Assembly (NCBI GenBank): GCA_950295325.1
Contig: OX485807.1
Span: 16,147,001-16,211,000, forward strand
Direction: 5' to 3'
From: Polytrichum commune
Lineage: Eukaryota > Streptophyta > Polytrichopsida > Polytrichales > Polytrichaceae
Length of the DNA: 64,000 bases
The notes below the pieces were generated by a model that was not told the origin of the DNA, searched no databases, and saw only the letters and a program-made list of their open reading frames with translations. Each line of letters starts with the position of its first letter. Positions within the stretch are counted from its first letter, which is position 1. Position numbers and translations under genes: made by a program. Below, in pieces: positions 1 through 12,265 of this stretch.

Positions 1-89
1 GGTGCGAGCCTTGCTGGGTATGGGTCACTAGACGACTATTTATGAGTTCATCTATCCACGTGGGTGCGTTATGGGCTTGTCTAAATGCT

Positions 90-448
90 CACCTCTTTAA
101 CTTGGACCCCTCCCACTATTACCCAAGGTGAAAATGCAATCCACTATATTATAGCATGCGTAATTCACTTTTTACATGAATTAGCCCCAAAATTAACACA
201 AGAACCCCAAAATTAATCAAGAGGATCCACTTGAAGAAGAATCAAGCAAACCCTAGGGACCAAGGGGGTGAGATTTTTACTAGGCCCCTTTTACATCAAC
301 CACGGCTAGACACCGACCTCTTTAAACTCGGTCTTCACCAACAATACCCAAGGTAAAACACAATCAATTATAATATAAACAATCATTTTTTACAATAGAT
401 GACCCAAAATCAACACAAGAAACCCTAAATTAGTCTAAGAATACCTAA
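90..448. repeat. Diverged tandem duplication upstream of VAC14
   Basis: Two segments, about 90-230 and 318-448, share a run of matching blocks in the same order: a CCTCTTTAA block, ATACCCAAGGT, an AT-rich middle, and AACACAAGAA followed by an AAATTA block. The repeat distance is about 228 bp and the copies are clearly diverged. No open frame spans them. Nothing else is recognised in 1-700, which is probably intergenic DNA before the VAC14 promoter. Confidence 0.5.
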
Positions 449-758
449 TTTACACGATCAACTAGGGTCATTGTTCACGGATTACCTTGGTGCGAGGACA
501 TTATCAAATGTGAAGACCGGGATCAAATTTCAACCATTGGATGCGTGCCAAGATCTACGGGTGATATGCTATTATGATCAATGCTGTGATCGGTAACAAA
601 CAATTACAGTAGTTCTACAAAGGGAAATCTGAGCTAAGGCTTAAGTTTTGTGTAAGAAGGCCTAGCCCTTTACCTCGGTATCTTCAATAGTGGTAGGGCC
701 CAGCTCAAAGAGGTGGACGCCTAGCCCTGGACCTTAGCTGAACACCATTCATCCGTAA

Positions 759-830
759 GTGGACCCCACCTCGATACCGCATCCGGTGGATGGATGAAAC
801 TTCAAGTTCTCATCCTAACGTGGACCCCAC
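759..830. promoter_or_regulatory. Paired GTGGACCCCAC motifs in VAC14 upstream region
   Basis: The 11-mer GTGGACCCCAC occurs at 759-769 and again at 820-830, 61 bp apart, about 1.4 kb before the VAC14 start codon and just before the pyrimidine-rich tract. It contains GTGGNCCC, the core reported for class II TCP transcription factors. That such a factor acts here is inference from two motif hits only. Confidence 0.3.
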
Positions 831-850
831 GCCGCGAGGCTCCCAACCCC

Positions 851-1080
851 AGCCCGCCCTCCCTTCCCTTCCCTTCCTTTCCCCCCTCCCTCCCTCGCTA
901 ACTTAGCTCGTCGCCTGCTCGCTTGCAAATCTCGAGATGCACCGAAGGAAGGCATCACACTTGCCGCAATCTCAGATCATTTCACCATTTCCGTTTCTTT
1001 TGATTCCATTCCCCCTTCACTCAACGAATCTCTGTCTCTCTCACTCCCTCTCACTCTCTCCCTCTTTCGTGTCTTGTATC
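851..1080 (+). promoter_or_regulatory. VAC14: Pyrimidine-rich core promoter / leader region of VAC14
   Basis: C/T-rich tracts at 851-897 and about 1020-1075 resemble the Y-patches and CT-rich leaders common around plant transcription starts. No clear TATA box was seen, so the start site is probably within roughly 850-1100 but cannot be fixed. From here to the start codon at 2187 there is no long conserved frame. The GAT run near 1353 and the GCA run near 1975 are low complexity. Confidence 0.4.
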
Positions 1081-1195
1081 CTCCGATTGTGCAGGTAGCA
1101 AGTTAAGTTAGCCTGTGGTTGTTGTCGCTGTCGAGGGGAAGCTCGGTCCACGCCTCGATCCTCCTCGTTGTTGAGGAACCTCGGTGATTAGGAAT

Positions 1196-1279
1196 GTGAG
1201 TTTCTTAGCTCCTTATGCGAAAACCGTTCTGGTTCTGTGCGTCTGTCGGGATTGAGTGCGTTGCAACATTTTGTTTCAG
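1196..1279 (+). other. VAC14: Possible 5'-leader intron of VAC14
   Basis: A good donor (AAT followed by GTGAGT) at 1196 and a good acceptor (TTTGTTTCAG) ending at 1279 bound an 84-bp candidate intron in the presumed leader. A further acceptor-like CCGTAG ends at 2180, seven bases before the start codon, so the leader may be spliced more than once. This is based on splice motifs only. Confidence 0.35.
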
Positions 1280-2186
1280 GTCCGTCTTGTGTTTGAGGTC
1301 TCCAAGGTTTTGATCCCAAGGTTGACATCGGTATGGAATTAGACTAAACTTGAAGATGATGATGATGATGAAGCAGAAACATCATCAAGACCATAATTCA
1401 CATCACTGGCAACATCGGAGGTTTCTCGCCTTCCTTCTTCTTTGATCCCTTGGTTGGTGGCTACCATTGAAGAATTCGGCCACGGCTTCTGTTCCTTTTC
1501 TTGTTCTGTGAGTCTGCCTTGTCGAGTAGATCAGTTTTGTTGGAACCTCCTGCGGCTGGCCTTTTCTTGCTTTGTGATCCCTGTGATTTTCATCACATCT
1601 TGGGGGGTTCAGGTTTGGTTCTCTATTCGATTTTGTCGAAAAATCACCCCCCGCCCTGTTGACAGCTGGTTGGCCCTTTTTCCCCCATGAATTTCAGGTG
1701 TGGGAGCCATATTATTGGGCCACTTGTCTTTTGAATCTAGTGTCGGTCATGTTTTGGGGGTTGCTTTATCCCCGAGACTTTTTTTCATAGTCTTATTTTG
1801 CAAACAGGCATTCATCAACATTGAGACATGTTGTTTTGAAGGAATTTTAGCGCGTTGGGTACTTTAAAAAGCTCGACCTCTGGGTGGTCTGAAAAGTTTC
1901 AGTTTTAGGCACTTGTAGTGGTTTTTTTGGCCGAGAATGAAAGCTGTGGGTGGAATTTGGTAAAACCTCGAAAAGCAGCAGCAGCAGCAGCAGGAGGAGG
2001 AGCCCTGGTTTGGATTTTCATCAGCAATAAATTTGTGTCTTTTCTGGAGTTTCAAGGGTTGGTGGAATATGCATATATGAAAAGGTATGGTGAAGATGGG
2101 TTAGGCGAGTGTACCAAGCGATGGAGACGACAATTTCAAGTGGAAGGGAATGGTGTAATCTGAATTCCCGGCATCCGTAGGCTACG

Positions 2187-5100
2187 ATGGCGAAGATGGC
2201 GGATGGCACCCCCATTCTTTCATCTTCAACCTTGCGAACTTTGGCTGACAAGTTGTATGAAAAGCGCAAGAATGCTGCTCGTGAGGTACCCATCCATCTC
2301 CAAAAATCCAAAAAGGCTTTGAAGCTGCATATGTTTTCTAAACTAAGCTTTACTGATTCTGGATTTTTTATGCTCTATTGATAGTATTTTAGTCTATCTT
2401 GTTAATATCCTTGGGAGGGCAGCTGCCTTGTGTGTGAGCAATGGATGCCACCTTTATAATACACAGTCTTAGCAATGTGGCTCCCTTGAAATGCGTTCGT
2501 CACAATATGAATCGAGCAGATGTTATGTTCTTTTTTTTTGCTGTTTCTACTCTTAGATGTAACTCCACAGCTTTGGATAATAAGGTAGATGGGCCTTGTT
2601 TGGTTACTTGTTTGCAGTTTGCTAGCTTGTACTACTCAGATTCTCAAGGTTGATTTCTCTGTGCGTCTGCAACCTTGAAAGATTTGGAATTATTATGAAT
2701 TATTGAATTCCAATGACAGCGAGCCATAAGAAGGCCACATAGGTCCCCCACCCTCCCAATTATGATGACTATTAAGTCTAGAATGGTTAACAAATTTTGA
2801 GCATGTAGTCCAATCTTTTTTAAAACGCTTTTCTTTCTGGTGTCTGTGCTTGGATCTGTACCTAACCACCCACCACTCAAATATAGGCGTTGGATTAAGA
2901 TAAGTAACTAAATTAGGCCCGCTTCCCTTGGGATCATTGCTGAACTCAAGGTCGGTTGTGGCTGCGATCTTTTGCTGGATCTTTCAATTCAAGGAATCAT
3001 ACCTGCTTCTTGTTGTAGAGATTGACTAGTTATCAATGGACAAGCATACCAGATTCTTGGTTTCAGATGAGGGCAATTGGTGTAGCCCTTTTTGCTCACC
3101 TGCTGAACGAATAAAGTTATAAGTTCTTCAGGAAGGATTCTTTTGGAGCCAAATTTCTTGTGGTTGTTCTATTTTAGTGGACAGGGGAAAGTATTCACCT
3201 TTAGTGTGATCTTATATGCATTGTCACCACATACAAGAGCATGCTTGGTCTCTCATTGTGAGGATCCAATATTGACCTAGTTGTGGGGAGTGTAGGTTGA
3301 AGCAGTAATCAAGGTGCTTGCAGCTCAACAGGACCATGTCAGGATATCCAAGCTCATCTCTCTTCTCATTAATGACTTTGCGCTCTCCACGCAGTCAAAT
3401 CATCGAAAGGTATCAAAAAAGTAAATTGCATTTGCATTCCAAGTTCTTGTTTGCTGCTGCTGTTGATACCGATTATTTACACTTGCATGCTGGGTGCCAG
3501 TTGAGGAAAGACTATTAAGCAGTTTCTGGTTTATGAAGCAGGGTGGTTTGATTGGACTTGCGGCGGCAACAATGGGCTTGGGATCTGAGGCTGCCCAGCA
3601 CTTGGAGGTACTTTACTCTATCACGTGGTTGATTTGATGAAGTACATTTTGTAGTTTGTAAGATTGAAATTCAAAAGCACCACGAAAAATTCTCTATGTC
3701 CTACCTTGTTGCCATTAGGTCCTCTACCCTTATCGTAAGGGCTCAAAATATAGGGTTGGAATGATGATGGACACAACTTGCTGGTACTCTTGTCTTGGAA
3801 GTGTCTAAAGTCTAAACAGTAAGATTGCAAGTAGGAGTACAAGTAGAAAGATGAACCACTAAATTATTACAATTGAAAACCAGTAGTTGTGAGGACATTG
3901 TCACCTGAGAACTTTGAAGCAGGTGCTAAGCTTTTAATGGAGCAAGTGTTGAGGAATCACTTATTTTGAAGAGGGAGAGTCAATTTCTAGTTCAATCACG
4001 AAAAATATGGAATGTACATGATTACACACATCGCTTGTTTCATAATCATCTCTTAACCTTGGTATTTGCTTATTCCCAGTGTAATGCAGTACATATCTTT
4101 GTGGAAAATATTACACATATCTGCAGCTAGGATCTGGACAGCTATTGGTTGAACCACTTGAAGAGTTTGTTGTAGATGTAATATGTATGTTGACAATGTT
4201 GTGTTTATGTTGCTGCTGGATTCAGAAAATCATTCCTCCAGTTTTGAAGTCTTTCACTGACCAAGATAGTCGTGTACGGTACTATGCATGTGAAGCACTG
4301 TACAATATTGCGAAGGTTGGTGGTCTGATCCTCTCTTTAGAGTCATCAATAATTATTATATTGCACACAGCATAGCCCTGATAATGTGGACATGTTTTTA
4401 TCACTTTATCCCTTTGGGTCTGTATGCAGGCATCTCAGGCTACTTGTTTAATATCTACAAAGCCAGTTGACTTGCCACTATAAAGATGTTCCTGACTTTT
4501 TGAGTTCTGTGTCATCATGTAGGTCACACGAGGAGATCTTGTTCTGTTCTTCAATGATATCTTTGATGCACTCTGTAAGCTTTCGGCTGATGCTGAACCT
4601 AGTGTACAGAGTGCAGCACACCTCCTCGACCGCCTCGTTAAGGTCTGGTCACTCTTCTCTGACTATCTTTCGCTTTGTAAGATTTTATAAAGCTTCCTGG
4701 TCCTGAATCCTACCATCTTCCTATTTTAAAAATTCAGTGCCTTGCTTTAAACTTGATGATTGCCCTAGTTTGGAAGATTGGGTATAGTGGTTTCTGTTCT
4801 CTACACTCTATATGTTTATTTATGACCTGGTAATGGTGCAAATTGGTACGACCTTTCAGTGAAACTCTCTCTTTTGTTCCTCTTGAACACCATCTCTTAC
4901 TGTGTCCTGATGATTGAATACCTGGTATTTCCTTGCCTCAACTGATAAGAGTTGAGGGCACTTGTGAGTAGAAGGGTCAGTGGGCATCATTGTTTCTTAA
5001 AGTCCGTGGTCAGTTGCTAGGCAGTCATTAGTGCTTAGGCAATCCACTCAATCAGGGCAGTCTTAATGCTAATACCTAATCTTCATCTGCATTACTTTTC

Positions 5101-8100
5101 CACACAAATATGCTAATGCCTGCAGAATTTAATTCTATCATCTTGGCCTTTGCTGCAGGATATTGTTACAGAGAGCGATCAATTCAGGTCAGCGCTGACA
5201 TATATTTACTTTTCTTTTGTGTGTGTGGCAACATCTGCTTTTGAACATTGAATCAGGTCAAGATAGATGCTTTCAAAGTGGTTGATCAAGAGCATTCTAC
5301 CTTGAAGGAATAATAGTGCATGAAAATGTACTTGTTAATAATGCATCGATGTTGGGTGTTGGTTTTCATGACAATAGCATTGAGGAGTTCATTCCATTGC
5401 TGAGGGAGCGCATGAATGTGTTGAATCCCTTTGTACGGCAGTTTCTGGTGGGATGGATCACTGTCTTGGACAGTGTACCTGACATAGATATGCTGGGATT
5501 TCTTCCAGATTTTCTTGATGGTAAGTACAAGATGCGAACAATCTGGTTTTCAATCTGCTCAAGATTTGACAATGCTGTTGTTAAGCAATCACATAGTATG
5601 ACAAATATATCTGTACTGTCAACATGTTAGTCAACATGTTAGTCAACAGTGTTCAATCTCACATAATGTGTGAAGGCCTGAAAATTGCGAAGTAATTAAT
5701 GCAACTACTCAATTCAACATTCTTCCCAAGTTGTTTTTCATTTGGCAAGAACAGAAATTCTCACCATTCACAAGCTTTAAGAATATTGTTGATCTTCATG
5801 GTAGCAACTGTAGCAGACTTTTGCATGGTACACAACATGCAATTAAAAATTTAGCAGCAAGTACAACATCTAGATGATCAAAAGTAACTTCATAACTTCT
5901 GAGGTATCAATAAGTTTTATTGTTAATAAACTCCTTGATCTCAAGTTGGGCAATTATTAGTTGAAACATGGTGCAGTCTATTCTATGTAATTATCTTGTT
6001 ACTTTCAACTAACAAAGTGATAGATTGTTACAAAGTTGTCCATCATGTCGCAAGCTTTCCTTCTTTCCTAAGCAATAGAATATCATTTGAAATGCAAGAT
6101 AAATGCAAGGCAAATGGCCTTGGCCTCTCAGTTTATTTCCTCTGTATGTCAATTTTTGTCCTTGATGTTGTATGAAAGGCAATGAATGTGTCACTTGACA
6201 ATTGATGATGTTTGATGTGTCATATTGGGATCAAGATTGGGAATAAAGCTGATGCTTTTTAATTAATATGTAATATATCCTTTTTGGTAAATGTCTTACA
6301 AGTTTGATGGTGTCATGCAGGCTTGTTTAATATGCTTAGTGATTCAAGTCATGAGATTCGCCAACAAGCTGATTTTGCACTCGCCGAGTTTCTTCAAGAG
6401 ATCAAGAATGCTCCGGTACAAGCTGAGTCATGGTTTAACCATGCATGTTTTCTGGGTTTGACTTATCACATATGTCCTGCAATAACACCTCTTAATCTTG
6501 ACTTTCAGGATTGCTGAGTGTTTTCTTATATTTGTTGGGACTGCTTTTGGGTGTTGGGTCAGTCAGTAGATTATGGAAAAATGGCTGAGATTCTTGTGCA
6601 AAGAGCTGCAGCACCAGATGAATTCACACGGCTTACTTCATTCACCTGGGTAGGTTGTAGGACCGGCATTATTTATTTTATAGGCACCTTTTGATATATC
6701 ATTTCTTTTGTCTTTCTTGAGTTCTTCACTTTGTCCAAATCCTTATGTAACATAAATGTAAGTTGTATGTCTTTCTTATTTTTCTGTGTCTGGTGTGGCA
6801 GGTGAATGAATTTGTGAAGCTGGCAGGTGAGCAACTGGTGCCCTACTATGCTGACATACTAGGGGCTCTATTACCTGCCATTTCTGATAACGAGGAGAAG
6901 ATCCGTGTGGTTGGTCTCAAATTCCTTTCAATGTTGTGATAGCTATTAACAGACTTGATTTTTGACTTTTTTGGAGCTGTAAGAAATAGAGTGGATTTGG
7001 TTACAATGTTGTGGGTCCCAGGGCATTTCTGGTCAAGATTTGTGATGTTTGAGTGTAAATCTTTTTTGTTATTATGTGTAGAGTGGAGGGTGTGTGACAT
7101 GGTATTTTGTGTTGTTGCTATGTTCAAGTTCTCATGGATTTCAATGAATACTATACTATTGTACGGAATTGTAGCATGACAGATCACTCAGCATGGTTCA
7201 CCCAGAATGAATGTTTATCAGAGAAATTACTCAATTGTCTACTACTTGTTTAGGGGATATAAATTGATGGTTGACATTTAAAGAGTTGTCATATGTGATG
7301 TCACATAATAGGTTGCAAGGGAGACAAATGACGAGCTTCGAGCTGTCAAGGCTGAGCCATCTGAGGGATTTGATATTGGTGCAGTTCTTGGTATTGCTAG
7401 AAGGTAAGCTATGTACTGTTGCATTGGGCTTTTTGACATATAGTCTACCTTCCTCATATATCAGCTTAATACAGCCATTGGACAATCATTTCGTTGAAAT
7501 GGCTGTTGAAAGGCAGACGAATGTAAAATCCTCTATCTATCTGATATATGCACACTCAGTACTACCAAAACTGCTGGTTGCGGGAAAATTATCCTTGAAA
7601 TCTCTCAAAAATTCATTTTTTGATAGGGAGTTTGCCCCACTTTGACATTTTATAATGTTTGAGGAGCGTCCAAGTGGTTTCAGAACTCCAAATATTGGTG
7701 AAATGAAGGGGAGGTGGTTGACTTTGGCCAAAAGATGGCTATATTAAACTGAACACCTTGTTAAACTTTTGAGAGCCCATTTTAGGTGCCTTCAAAAGTT
7801 TGCATGACTTTAAGAACAAGTCTAGTATGTAGCCATATTTATACACTTCCCTAATGTTAGCCTGTAATATGTCATTGAATCTTCCGGTTGATGATTTGAA
7901 AATTTGAGTGTTAGTTAAGTTCGTTTCAGCCCGTGGGGTAGTTGCTTGTGGTTCCAGAGTGGGACCCTAGCAAAGATGTTATGTCCCATGTGTTTGGTAG
8001 ACTTTCAGTTTAAAAGTCATAGGAATAGTTTGTATGATGTCTATGGGCTGTAGTACCTGGTCACACTCTTGGACACACGATTCATACATAATATTAAATG

Positions 8101-11100
8101 TAAGTGATGAAACTTTTAACTGATCAACAATGAGGGTTTGTTGCAGGGAACTTGGAAGTGATTGGGAAGCCACACGGTTGGAAGCACTACGTTGGATAGC
8201 AAGCCTACTGGAGCGGCATAGAACTGAGGTCTCCATCAAACCATTCCTTGGCATATATTCACTTCACAAATATGAATAATATCTTTGAACTGGTCCAGCA
8301 TAGGAGAATGATTTCACTATATCAGGCCAATGCCTTTGGTCGACATCACCTAGCCATCATACTGATTTGTGGGCGCAGGTGCTCTCATTCTTGGATGACA
8401 TATTTCCAGCATTGCTTCAAGCTTTATCAGATACCTCGGATGAAGTGAGTGCATTCACATTGACCACTTCATGTTTGTCCATTTTGCATCAATGACATAA
8501 TTGATTTTTCAATCTGCACATTGAGAGTTTTCAGTATGTGCAGATTAGAGTTATCCATTATTTCAATGGGACTTTTGGTTGGGAGTTGGGTGTTTTGGAT
8601 ACAACACCTTCCACGTTTGGTAAATTTTTGGTGCATGTTCGGAGGAGTGTGGAGGTTTGAATGAAGAATATTCTATATCAATGCATTGTAGTTCAAACTC
8701 ATTTTGGCATGCCAAGAGGTGCTAAAATGAATTTGGCCCTCAGTGAACCGAAATAGGTTGCTATTCATTGAAATCAAAACACTACCTCCGAGAATGCACC
8801 ACAAGTGGAAATAAGTTTTTGATATAGTATGCAAATCAACCAATAGTAAGTCTTAAGGGATGAACTCTCAACGAAAAGTTCTGTTGCAGTGAAAGGTAAC
8901 TCCATTGTTGTGAAATCAGTTTGGGTTACACGGAAAGTAGCATTAGAAAACTAAAACTTCTTCATGATATATCCTGATCTCGCTCTCTGTGCTTTTGATC
9001 AATGTATCCAGGTAGTTTGTCTTGTCCTGGAGGTGCAAGCTTGTATAGCAGGAGATACACAGCACTTTCATCGGCTCATGGTCTTTCTTGTTCACCGGTT
9101 TAAGATCGAGCAGCCTCTGCTTGAAAAGTATGCGCATACCTGTCTTTTACGTTCGTCCAATAAGTTTTTTATGTGCCTGGGTATGTATGGGCTAGTATAC
9201 AAGTGAACCCCTGTTGTTGATAGATCGGCACTTCTTTACAATTGACATTAAATGTTGTAATAATTACAGGAGAGGGACATTGGCATTGCGACGGCTCTGT
9301 ACTCTCTTGGATGCTGAGCGAGTATATAGAGAATTGGCGACCATTTTTGAAGGGGAGGCTGACTTAGAATTTGCCACCATCATGGTCCAGGTCAATTTTC
9401 TAACCCGATTCCTTGCTACAGATAGTGTGCTGATAAGGCTCTGATGTTTGGATCATTTCAGCTTATAAGGCACTATACATCTCTTCATGGAGATTTAATT
9501 TGTGCATAAATGGTTCATTTTGTCCAATCAAGTTCCAACAGCAACAATCTTTGTCGTGATTGCAGGCATTAAATCTCATTCTGCTCACAGCCCCAGAACT
9601 TGCAGATATGAGATCCCTCTTGAAGCAATCCTTGGTGAATCCAGCAGGCAGAGATTTGTTTGTGTCCTTGTATTCTTCTTGGTGCCACTCCCCGATTGCT
9701 ACCGTCAGTCTTTGCCTAATTGCTCAGGTGAATCTTTGTTCATGTTGAAGCAGGAAATGCAAAGCTTCACATCTTGCTATCTCATTAATTTTTCAATCAC
9801 AGGGGGCCTTGTCTAGCTGAATACAACTTTGTGATTGAACATGTGGAATTGGTAGGACTGTGCTAAGAGGGATTATTTTAATGATATAGGCCTACCAGCA
9901 TGCAAGTTCAGTCATCCAGGCACTTGGGGAGTCTGATATCAATGTGAATCTGCTCGTGCAAGTTGACAAGCTTGTTCGTCTCTTGGAGACTCCCACCTTT
10001 GCCTACTTGAGACTGCAGGTAACTCACAAGTTCTCTAGGGCAAATTTCTTTAGTGCTCAATTCCAGCAAAAATTTATTCTACATTAAAAGTCAAACACAG
10101 GCCGTTGTTGATCTGAACCCTTAAAAGGACCAAAAGGCTCAAATGTGTGGCCATACACACAATTTCTACAAGCCTCACCAAGTTTTGAAATTATGTTTTC
10201 AAAACTTGTGAGTTTTTAAAGTTTGTTTCATGCATCATCTTGTGTTAAGGTGAATAAAAATATACTCATATGTGGGATTGATGGATCAAAATACCAAATA
10301 TGTATTTGCATCCAAGGGCACCCAGACTGTATATGATAAGTGAAACCTACAGTAACATCAAGGTATTCAACTGGTTTGAAAATCGCACTAGAAGAATGTG
10401 TTAATTTTGGATAGGGTTATTTTTGACACACTTGACTATAAATGGAAGCATATAACTCAACATTTTTTGCATGGAGAGGCCTGGATTGGGCCCCTTAGAT
10501 GTGTAGGGGTTCTCCAGAGTGCATGACTTTGAATCCTGCCATTCACGTGCTCATGTTAGAGTTCCTCAGTACAGTTGTTTAAATTCCTTGGGGATGGGTG
10601 TCCGTGACTGCAAAAGTTGTTAGAGCCAGGACGCTATCCAACACTGTTGAAGACTCTCTATGGTTTACTGATGCTTTTACCACAGGTAATCTATCTCATC
10701 TAGTCAGTGTGATTTTTTTTGAAAATAAAGTAAAAATTAAAAATTAAATAGTGTAATAAAAATGAATTTCTCTTTATTTAATTATCTAATTATATTGGTG
10801 GAATGATTTACTCATTCTCAGTGGACGTTGATAATTCATAAGAATTTGAGATTAGTTAAAAAACTTTCTAGGATTGATCTTGGCTTCTTCAGATACATTT
10901 GCAGACACACAGTAGTATAAGGTAGCAAACAACAAGCTATAACCAATGAAGGCCTGTCTACATTAGTACTGATGTTGCTTTGTTACTATGTTTTACAGCA
11001 AAGTGCGGCCTTCAAGATCTTACGTACAAGATTAAAAACTGTGCCATCACACACATTCATGCACGTTCAGCCTTCACCTACGACTGAATTCCCAGGGTTG

Positions 11101-12265
11101 AGTGCAATAAGGAGAACTGCTTCGCAAGGGGGATACTCTCAAATCCTCTCCCATATTCCAGCTATGCCATCTGGACCGTTGAATGTAAGTGAGGATGGTG
11201 ACAAAAATATTGATATCAGCAGTTCTGCTCTGGGGATTAACTTTGCTGCACAATTGAAGCAATTTGAGCACATGCAACATCAGCATCACTTGTATCAGTC
11301 CCAGAATATTAGGCCCCCTCGCAGGCCGATAACTCCTCCACCCATCCAGGTACATCTTCATCCAACCGGCTGTTGCCCTTCTTTTAGAGACTTTTCTATT
11401 AAGAGCTCATTAACTTGTCTTGTGATTGAGCCTAGTTTTGAAAGTGGGGAATACTCTCTGAACGTCCATTTCTAATCAAAAATACTTTTAAGAGAACATT
11501 AGCGTCTAAAGTAGAGTTATCTTGAAAGCCTTTCCAAAACTCATTATATGGTAGGGAGTTTAGTCCTACTTTTGGAAATTTAAAATGTTTGAGGAGCATT
11601 CAAGTGGTGTATGCACCCCAAAATCTGGTGAATTGAAGCTGAGGTGTTTGACTTTGGCCAAGAGACACAATACAGAAGGTGAAACGCCTCTGGTTCAATT
11701 AACCAATATCGGGGGTTTGCGCACCACTTGAATGCACCTGAAATTGTTAAAAGTGCAGTGAAACTCCCTATCAAACTATGAGTTTTTGAGATACCTCTAG
11801 TAAGGTATGCTCATGGGACCTGCTACTCTAAAATCCCAGCTTGGCCTATGTAAGGGTACCTTGGCCCACCGATCCTTGTATTTCAACCTTGTAGAAAGCT
11901 GTTTTTAATATCCCAACCCTACTCATTTAATATGGTAAATGTAAGCCTTAAGTAAACTTGGGTAACTGTATGAAAAAAATTTAAAACCCACCTGGAGTTT
12001 GACCCAGAGATTCTATGGAGAAATATTATAGTGCACCGCATGTAGGATGGTGGCCTATGACATCTGAATTGTGTTGTAAGACCATCTCCATCATGCAAAT
12101 ATATCTTTGAGTTGCATAGTTACTCACCTGATTTGGTCTCTGTTTTATATCTGCTAGAATGGACATGTGGCTTTGAGACCACCTGACGATGGGATGGACC
12201 CAAGAAGATCATCAAGGGGTGTACCTGAGCTTCGAATGACACAACGGACGTCATGGAGGAGCTAG
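2187..12265 (+). CDS. VAC14: Protein VAC14 homolog, HEAT-repeat scaffold of the PI(3,5)P2 kinase complex
   Basis: Exons: 2187-2285, 3296-3409, 3542-3607, 4226-4315, 4523-4642, 5159-5187, 5378-5520, 6321-6415, 6563-6649, 6802-6909, 7312-7403, 8147-8228, 8379-8444, 9012-9127, 9270-9390, 9566-9727, 9890-10018, 10617-10685, 10999-11349, 12158-12265. All junctions are GT-AG and in phase; the product is 748 residues (Arabidopsis VAC14 is about 720). Seen: LYEKRKNAA near residue 23; a Fab1-binding HEAT region with [18 protein letters not shown] at 106-123; [20 protein letters not shown] near 195; a FIG4-binding region about 450-635; [16 protein letters not shown] from 597; and a low-complexity tail. 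Known role: VAC14 holds the FAB1/PIKfyve kinase and the FIG4/SAC phosphatase together on endosome and vacuole membranes. The start could be 2187 or the in-frame ATG at 2196. One oddity is RYPTLLK where relatives have an aromatic residue before LLK or LIK. No breaks were found. Confidence 0.94.
2705..2935 (+). repeat. Dispersed repeat family F1 in VAC14 intron 1
   Basis: This segment shares ordered blocks with other places in the window: TGAGCATGTAGTCCAATC, a short T-rich stretch, a GGTGTCYGTNCTTGGA block, CTAACCAC.CACCACTCAAATATAGG, and AACTAAATTAGGCCCGCTTMCCTT. The best matches are 17485-17705, 17922-18095, 19400-19645 and 48490-48900, with reverse copies at 56950-57130 and 59510-59670. No coding capacity or clear terminal repeats were found. 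The rest of the intron (2286-3295) shows nothing recognised. Confidence 0.6.
3608..6320 (+). other. VAC14 introns 3-7 without recognised content
   Basis: Apart from exons 4 to 7, this stretch is AT-rich intron sequence with no repeat or open frame that I could assign. The longest piece is intron 7 (5521-6320, 800 bp). The introns at 6416-6562, 6650-6801 and 6910-7311 likewise hold nothing recognised. Confidence 0.5.
7588..7800. mobile_element. Fragment of MITE-like family F3 in VAC14 intron 11
   Basis: It matches the element at 11512-11800 in order: TTTGATAGGGAGTTTG, AATGTTTGAGGAGC, TCCAAGTGGT, GACTTTGGCCAA, and TTAGGTGCCTTCAAAAG. The right end is missing or diverged, so this looks like a truncated copy. 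It has no coding capacity. It sits in the 743-bp intron 7404-8146; the remainder of that intron is unremarkable. Confidence 0.5.
8573..8853. mobile_element. Foldback MITE family F4 in VAC14 intron 13
   Basis: The two halves are diverged inverted copies of each other. The outer left block (GGTTGGGAG ... GATACAACACCTTCCA) mirrors the outer right block (AGTGGAAATAAG ... TATGCAAATCAACCAATAG). The centre carries GAACCGAAATAGGTTGCT. The same layout occurs at 27186-27460 and, more diverged, at 24952-25280 in introns of the FPP gene. It is noncoding, so presumably a nonautonomous DNA element. No clean target duplication was identified. Confidence 0.5.
10019..10616 (+). other. VAC14 intron 17, no recognised content
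   Basis: A 598-bp intron before the 69-nt exon 18. It is AT-rich, with no repeat shared with the rest of the window that I could see. Intron 18 (10686-10998) is also AT-rich and plain. Exon 18 was found from its LLEPGRY and [13 protein letters not shown] peptides, and its acceptor is CAAAAG. Confidence 0.5.
11512..11800. mobile_element. MITE-like element F3, best copy, in VAC14 intron 19
   Basis: The ends form an imperfect inverted repeat of about 45 bp. The left end starts TAGAGTTATCTTGAAAGCC and continues to TGGTAGGGAGTTTA. The right end, read in reverse complement, starts TAGAGGTATCTCAAAAAC and continues to TGATAGGGAGTTTC. The outermost TA could be a TA target duplication, as in Tc1/mariner-type MITEs, but this is uncertain. 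There is no coding capacity. A truncated relative lies in intron 11 (7588-7800). Confidence 0.6.

Noticed and set aside
1442-2163. Open frames of 81-82 codons in the VAC14 leader region
   Set aside because: They have no conserved motif and overlap the presumed leader. The family start (LYEKRKNAA) is reached only from the ATG at 2187 or 2196.
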